Origin: JAERML01 sp035687895
Lineage (GTDB): Bacteria > Bacteroidota > Ignavibacteria > UBA10030 > UBA6906
Direction: 5' to 3'
DNA: 64,000 nt
Assembly (NCBI GenBank): GCA_035687895.1
Contig: DASRUE010000064.1
Span: 1-64,000 of the forward strand
Below, piece after piece: positions 59,461-64,000 of the stretch. A program made the position numbers and the translations under genes. The notes beneath the pieces are model-generated. The model had not been told where the DNA came from. It did not search any database and saw nothing but the letters and a program-made list of their open reading frames with translations. Each line of letters starts with the position of its first letter. Within the stretch, counting starts at the first letter, position 1.

Positions 59461-60852
59461 TTGGATATTGTTCTGACACACGGGTATTTTCTTCAGGAAG
59501 ATGAGGCCGAGAAACGGATCATGAAACCGTATCCGACGCTCGGGATTCTTTACATCTCCGCGTACCTCAAATCCAAGGGTTTTCATGTAGAGGTTTTTGA
59601 CTCGACATTCCAGTCGAAGAAGGCGTTCACCCGGTACCTTGCCGACACGCGGCCTTCCATCGTAGGCATTTACGTCAACTTGATGACAAAATTGAATGCC
59701 CTCTGGATGATTCGGGAATGCAAGGCACATGGTTGTACTGTGATCGTTGGTGGCCCGGAGATTCCGTACTATGGCGAAGATTTTCTGAAACGCGGGGCGG
59801 ATGTTGGCGTGATTGGTGAGGGTGAGCTGACGCTTCAAGAGTTGATCCCCCATCTCCAGAAGTCCGGCGCCAGCGGGATGCAACATGTCAGCGGAATCGT
59901 CTACCGCGAAAACGACGGCACCATCATCCGGACACCAGAGCGGCAGTTGATTGCCGACCTCGATCAACTTCCCGATCCTGACCGCGGCGCGATCGATCTT
60001 GCGCGCTACATACAGACATGGAAGACACACCATGGGAAGGGATCAGTCTCCCTCATTTGTGCACGAGGTTGTCCGTTTACCTGTACGTGGTGCAGCCGCT
60101 CGGTATTTGGTGATACGCACCGTCGGCGTTCGCCGCAGCGTGTGGTGGATGAGATCGAGTTTCTTCTTGCCACGTACCATCCCGACATGCTCTGGTTTGC
60201 CGATGACGTCTTCACCATCAACCACCGGTGGTTCTATCAGTTTCATGATGAAATGAAGCGACGGAACATCCGGATCCCCTTTGAGTGTATTTCCCGCGCA
60301 GACCGGCTGAACGAGGATATCCTGCAGAAGATGGCCGAACTTGGGTCATTCCGCATATGGTATGGCTCAGAAAGCGGTTCTCAGAAAATCCTCGATGCAA
60401 TGCAACGACGGGTAAAGGTGGAACAAATCCAGACGATCACGCGCCTCGCTCAGAAATATGGCATCGAGGCTGGGCTATTTGTGATGCTTGGCTACCCCGG
60501 GGAAGAGATTGAAGACATCGACGCCACCATCGAACATTTGAAAGCGACGAAGCCCGATACATATCTCACCACGGTGGCCTATCCAATCAAGGGCACGACG
60601 ATGTACAACGAAGTTCGGGACCGTTTACTGGTCAATGACGATTGGGCAAGCAGCACCGACAGGAGCATCGACTTTAGAGGGAGACATTCCTCAAGGTTCT
60701 ACTACTTTGCCACCCGGCATATGGTGAATGAGGTGCTGTTCTTTCGCCTCAGAAGCAACGGCCACCGGCCGTTCGGCCCCCGCCTCACATCGTTTGCTAA
60801 GTCCAAGCTTGCCCGGATAGGCATGCATCTGACAGAACGGACCCGCACCTGA
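59461..60852 (+). CDS. B12-binding radical SAM protein (second copy)
   Basis: The 463-residue enzyme is a paralogue of the gene at 57166. A cobalamin-binding-like N-terminus (DIVLTHGYFLQED, YPTLGILYISAYLKSKGFHV) precedes the radical SAM core with C204-x3-C208-x2-C211 in ARGCPFTCTWCSR, then GSESGSQKILDAMQRRVK and MLGYPGEEIEDI. TTG at 59461 is chosen because it aligns with the ATG of the first copy and AAGG lies eight bases before it; a TTG 15 codons upstream is in frame. The next gene, a methyltransferase, starts three bases after its stop. Confidence 0.9.
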   Translation: MDIVLTHGYFLQEDEAEKRIMKPYPTLGILYISAYLKSKGFHVEVFDSTFQSKKAFTRYLADTRPSIVGIYVNLMTKLNALWMIRECKAHGCTVIVGGPEIPYYGEDFLKRGADVGVIGEGELTLQELIPHLQKSGASGMQHVSGIVYRENDGTIIRTPERQLIADLDQLPDPDRGAIDLARYIQTWKTHHGKGSVSLICARGCPFTCTWCSRSVFGDTHRRRSPQRVVDEIEFLLATYHPDMLWFADDVFTINHRWFYQFHDEMKRRNIRIPFECISRADRLNEDILQKMAELGSFRIWYGSESGSQKILDAMQRRVKVEQIQTITRLAQKYGIEAGLFVMLGYPGEEIEDIDATIEHLKATKPDTYLTTVAYPIKGTTMYNEVRDRLLVNDDWASSTDRSIDFRGRHSSRFYYFATRHMVNEVLFFRLRSNGHRPFGPRLTSFAKSKLARIGMHLTERTRT

Positions 60853-60855
60853 AGC

Positions 60856-61680
60856 ATGACAACCCGGGCACCAATGATCGAGCAACGGCCATTTGATGCA
60901 GCCGCGTCACTGTATGACCAGGAATTCGACGGCCATCGGCCTACTGTTCGCCTCCGACAGATTATGATGAAGTTGTTCCTCAGGTACTTTCCCATTCATA
61001 GCTCGCTTCTTGAATTGAATTGTGGCACTGGGACCGACGCCATTGCGTTGGCAAACCATCGTATGACCGTTTACGCGACAGATGATTCCCCAGCGATGGT
61101 ATCATCTGCGCGGGAAAAAGTGTCGATGGCAGGACTTACCTCTCACATTATCGTTGACCGACTCGCTTTTGATCAACTGGATCAACTCCGCGGCAAGGTG
61201 TTTGACGGAGTATACTCGAACTTTGGCGGACTGAACTGTGTCCCCGATCTCTCTTCCATCGCTGCTGATGTGAGCGTGCTATTGAAGCCTGGTGGTTTCT
61301 TCGTCCTTTGCGTGATGACAGACTTCAGTATCTGGGAGACGACCGCGTTTCTCCTTCGGCTCCGATGGCAGAGTGCCTTCCGTCGTTTGCGGAGAGACGG
61401 CGTTGACGCAAGGGTTCATGAAACGACTCTCCGTATCTACTATCACTCTCCTGATTCTATCCGGTCAGCTTTCGAGCCATGGTTCGAGCTGGTCGAGATG
61501 GGCGGGCTGAGTGTTTTCACTCCCCCACCCGGCGCAACAAAAGCGAACAGAGTGCTTCGCCCCATCATCCCCTTGCTGGACCTTCTCGACAACGCTGTGT
61601 ATCGCTGGTATCCCTTCCGTCGCATTGGGGACCATTGCTATATCGTCATGAGACGCACTACGCGGGAGAGTCTGGCATGA
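60856..61680 (+). CDS. Class I SAM-dependent methyltransferase
   Basis: The 274-residue protein has SAM motif I in LLELNCGTGTDAIALAN (near residue 52) and VYATDDSPAMVSSAREKV after it. The post-motif FDGVYSNFGGLNC and the strand LLKPGGFFVLCVM near residue 145 follow. It resembles the UbiE/Coq5-like small-molecule methyltransferases. It is three bases after the second radical SAM gene and overlaps the GT9 gene by four bases, so the three are probably made together. The substrate is unknown. Confidence 0.88.
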   Translation: MTTRAPMIEQRPFDAAASLYDQEFDGHRPTVRLRQIMMKLFLRYFPIHSSLLELNCGTGTDAIALANHRMTVYATDDSPAMVSSAREKVSMAGLTSHIIVDRLAFDQLDQLRGKVFDGVYSNFGGLNCVPDLSSIAADVSVLLKPGGFFVLCVMTDFSIWETTAFLLRLRWQSAFRRLRRDGVDARVHETTLRIYYHSPDSIRSAFEPWFELVEMGGLSVFTPPPGATKANRVLRPIIPLLDLLDNAVYRWYPFRRIGDHCYIVMRRTTRESLA

Positions 61681-62852
61681 ATGTCAACACCATGCGGGCA
61701 ATAGACAGGTATGTCGGCATTCCACTCTGCTGGGCAACGGGGATCTGGAGCAATCTCTTCAGGCACAGGAAACAACTTGCGCCAGAGCAGTGGAGATCCG
61801 TTCTCGTAATGAAGTTTTTCGGGATGGGAAGTGTTCTGCTTTCATCGTCCTTTGTTTCGGCGCTCCATGAACGGCTTCCAAACGTGAAGATCATTTATCT
61901 GACCTTTGGTGCTAATCTGGAAATGCTTGAGATGCTGCCTCAGGTATCATTCCGACTAGCGATCTCCACATCTTCCCTGCATCAGTTCATCTATGATTCC
62001 TTTAGGGCCTGGCGATTGATCCAGAGGGAATCGGTGGATGCTACATTCGATCTGGAGTTCTTCTCAAAATTTTCGACCCTTGTGTCATTCCTGTCCAGAG
62101 CACCTGTTCGAGTTGGCTATGCCTTACCTACTTACTGGCGGCGAATGCATCTGACCGTTCCCGTCCCTTTCGGGCATAACAAGCACGTGACCCAAGTATT
62201 CCTCAGTCAGCTGCAAGCTGTCGGGCTCCCGCCGCAGCAAACCGCTTCGGTCACATCTCTACAAGCCTCTCTGATAATCAATGCGTGCATGGAACGCGCT
62301 CTCAATCTTCAGTCGAATGGATTTGAGATCATTGCCGTGAACATTAACGCAGGGCCCACATCCCTGGAGCGTCGATGGCCCCCCGGGCGTTTCATAGAGG
62401 TGTGTCGTGTGCTTCTCGCCGAGAGGCCGGGCGTGCGATTCGTATTCACGGGAAGCACAGAAGAAAGGGGCTACGTCGAAGAAGCGCTACGTCACGATGT
62501 TGGCGTTCAGCACAACTCCATCAACGCTGCAGGACTCCTTTCTCTTGGCGAACTGATAGCGTTGCTTGAACGATCCTCTCTTCTTCTCACCAATGATAGC
62601 GGCCCCATGCACATTGCGGCCGCGATGGGCAGGCCTGTTGTGGCACTCTTTGGACCCGAGTCGCCCGCATTTTATGGCCCTTCCGCTCAATCCTCTCTTA
62701 CCATCTACAAAGCGATCTCCTGCAGCCCGTGTTTGAATGCTTACAATGCCAAACTCTTTGTCTGCCCGTTTGATGCCAGATGTATGAAGGAGATCTCAAT
62801 AGCCGAAGTGCTTGCTGCCGTTCGCTCTCTCCGTCCAGCCCTCGTCACGTAA
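61677..62852 (+). CDS. GT9-family glycosyltransferase (heptosyltransferase-like)
   Basis: The 391-residue protein has LVMKFFGMGSVLLSSSFVSAL near residue 43 (the first Rossmann domain of ADP-heptose:LPS transferases). The second domain has VNINAGPTSLERRWP and TNDSGPMHIAAAMGRPVVALFGP near residue 310. Family members add sugars to LPS or related glycolipids at the cytoplasmic face. The ATG overlaps the stop of the methyltransferase (ATGA). Cysteines in CSPCLNAYNAKLFVCPFDARC near the C-terminus are typical of several GT9 proteins. It ends five bases before the GT87-like gene. Confidence 0.9.
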   Translation: MNVNTMRAIDRYVGIPLCWATGIWSNLFRHRKQLAPEQWRSVLVMKFFGMGSVLLSSSFVSALHERLPNVKIIYLTFGANLEMLEMLPQVSFRLAISTSSLHQFIYDSFRAWRLIQRESVDATFDLEFFSKFSTLVSFLSRAPVRVGYALPTYWRRMHLTVPVPFGHNKHVTQVFLSQLQAVGLPPQQTASVTSLQASLIINACMERALNLQSNGFEIIAVNINAGPTSLERRWPPGRFIEVCRVLLAERPGVRFVFTGSTEERGYVEEALRHDVGVQHNSINAAGLLSLGELIALLERSSLLLTNDSGPMHIAAAMGRPVVALFGPESPAFYGPSAQSSLTIYKAISCSPCLNAYNAKLFVCPFDARCMKEISIAEVLAAVRSLRPALVT

Positions 62853-62857
62853 AACCC

Positions 62858-64000
62858 ATGCGGATCTTTCCCCGGCCACTGTTCGGTTACCTCGCTCTTC
62901 TTGTGCTTTTCGTGCTGGTTGTGTACCGCGGCGTTTTCCCCGCGTTCACTCAGATCGATACAGATTTTCCCAACTACTATACGGCCGCACGGATTGTCCT
63001 TGAACAAGGCGACGTCAACCGTTTGTACGACGATCAATGGTTCCAGGAACAGATCTCCGCCCACCGGATACAGGCAAAAGGAAAGTTCTCGCCATTTCCG
63101 CCAACCACCGCATTGTTGGCCACGCCGCTGGGCCTGGTGCAACCTCAGACGGCGTTGCGGCTCCTTACGTTAGTCAATCTGATTTGCGTTTCCATTTGCG
63201 TCATACTCCTCGCACAGGCAACATCGTTTGAGTTCCCCGATGTCGCCGTGTTCGTTCTTCTCGCTGGGGTTGGACTCATCAATTGTATTCGCTTCGGCCA
63301 GTGGTACATTGTTGTTGCGCTATCCATCATTGCAGGATATGTTCTCTATCAGCATGGTCGCTTCATTTTGTCGGGTATCTGTTTTGGTCTCTTTGTTCCA
63401 GTCAAGTATTTTCCCATTCTGTTTGTTCTTTATTTCGCAGCGCGCAAGGAATGGCGGCTGGTAGTGTCAGCAATCGCCACCAGCATGCTACTGATCCTTG
63501 TAAGCCTGCTAGTATTGGGGTGGGAGATCCACTATGCATTTCTCACATCTGTCCTTGGCGATCATTTGCAATCCCGGTATACCTTGCAGAGTCCGTTTAC
63601 AGGCACCTTCCAATCGTTCGATAGCCTACTTCATCAGCTTATGGTGTATGACCCCGAGCAGAACCCTCGTCCAGCGGTCCTCTCTGCAGACATGTTACCG
63701 GATGTCAAGTGGGGAATTGTCACCTTCCTTGTATTGGTGGCGCTTGTCTCCATCTTCAGGTCCCAAAGGCTCGGTGCTTCTGCGTCAGTCTCCTTATCCC
63801 TTTCGCTCTTGAGTGTTCTTGGTTTGCTGATTGCGCCAGGAGGGGCAACATACCACTTTGTCCTTCTCTGGCTCCCTTGTGCATTGCTATTGCAGTGGCT
63901 GGACAACACAGGACGGAATCGGCTTTTCCTTCTAACTCTCCTCATCTACGGGGCAATAGGATTCATCCCCTACAGCCTGTTCCACTCGTTCGAAGGTCGG
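62858..64000 (+). CDS. GT87-like (DUF2029) integral membrane glycosyltransferase, truncated by the window
   Basis: The frame is open from this ATG to the last base, so 381 residues are visible and the C-terminus is missing. It has about ten hydrophobic helices (LFGYLALLVLFVLVVYRGV, then CVSICVILLAQAT, VALSIIAGYVLY and so on). The periplasmic start TQIDTDFPNYYTAARIVLEQ, with the catalytic aspartates of the DFxxYxxAxR kind, and FPPTTALLATPL match polyprenyl-phosphate-mannose-dependent GT87 enzymes. It likely adds a sugar from a lipid carrier at the outer face of the inner membrane. It follows the GT9 gene by five bases. Confidence 0.8.
   Translation, partial: MRIFPRPLFGYLALLVLFVLVVYRGVFPAFTQIDTDFPNYYTAARIVLEQGDVNRLYDDQWFQEQISAHRIQAKGKFSPFPPTTALLATPLGLVQPQTALRLLTLVNLICVSICVILLAQATSFEFPDVAVFVLLAGVGLINCIRFGQWYIVVALSIIAGYVLYQHGRFILSGICFGLFVPVKYFPILFVLYFAARKEWRLVVSAIATSMLLILVSLLVLGWEIHYAFLTSVLGDHLQSRYTLQSPFTGTFQSFDSLLHQLMVYDPEQNPRPAVLSADMLPDVKWGIVTFLVLVALVSIFRSQRLGASASVSLSLSLLSVLGLLIAPGGATYHFVLLWLPCALLLQWLDNTGRNRLFLLTLLIYGAIGFIPYSLFHSFEGR

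Noticed and set aside
59429..59476. A 15-codon frame with ATG ahead of and overlapping the second radical SAM gene, mirroring the leader of the first copy.
   Set aside because: It has no good ribosome site, and it lies across the chosen start codon in another frame without stop/start overlap.

Overview
The window is a gene-dense, roughly half-GC bacterial chromosome segment. No insertion sequence, prophage, CRISPR array or rRNA operon is visible, and no gap between genes exceeds about 250 bases; the largest, 38095-38336, holds nothing I can name. Gene content suggests the Bacteroidota/Chlorobiota (FCB) group, perhaps an Ignavibacteria-like lineage. The clues are a BshB1-type bacillithiol deacetylase, a TonB receptor with an N-terminal carboxypeptidase-regulatory-like domain, a Rieske/b6-type cytochrome b pair, a tmRNA tag ending ALAA, DUF4920 and DUF971 proteins, and promoters that also fit a TTG-N20-TAnnTTTG-like pattern. 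This placement is inference; no phylogeny was run.

Layout. 1-3.2 kb: cytochrome c maturation genes (ccmC end, a ccmD-like gene, ccmE, ccmF). 3.4-4.6 kb (minus): DUF2231 protein and bshB1. 4.8-15.7 kb (plus): TonB receptor, xseA-xseB-dxs, a Gfo/Idh oxidoreductase, a PhoB/PhoR-like pair and ribD-ribE. 15.8-23.1 kb (plus): secG, tRNA-Lys, ygfZ, an unknown winged-helix-like protein, a LOG protein, tmRNA, then dapF-lipid kinase-Rieske-cytochrome b-small membrane protein. 23.2-31.8 kb (minus): SDR gene, then yqeY-cvpA-mutS2-biotin carboxylase-BCCP-purL as one probable operon. 32-35.7 kb (plus): peroxiredoxin, Rof-like protein, PD40 protein, M28 peptidase. 35.8-41.8 kb (minus): small and poorly characterised genes, an M29-like peptidase, a hemerythrin, a minimal zincin, a Yip1-like protein and tryptophanase. 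42.5-49.6 kb (minus): tetR-tolC-adaptor-RND pump-peroxiredoxin. 49.8-56 kb (minus): enoyl-CoA hydratase-apt, lrp-amt-glnA, and PASTA protein-rpe. 56.2-64 kb (plus): a nucleotidyltransferase, two B12-binding radical SAM enzymes, small proteins, a methyltransferase, a GT9 glycosyltransferase and a truncated GT87-like membrane protein.

How the genes fit together. The ccm genes and the Rieske/cytochrome b genes point to a respiratory or photosynthetic-type electron chain with c-type cytochromes. The CcmE carries a Cys-Pro-Ser-Lys-Tyr motif in place of the usual His-x-x-x-Tyr haem-binding motif, and no ccmH follows ccmF; both fit the variant maturation system described in some archaea and sulfate reducers. 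Nitrogen assimilation is arranged as lrp-amt-glnA with no PII gene nearby. The 56-64 kb block is the least explained part and looks like a cell-envelope or glycolipid modification locus built around two paralogous radical SAM enzymes.

Thirteen sigma70-like promoters with exactly 17-bp spacers and several intrinsic terminators could be placed by eye and mostly agree with the operon boundaries.
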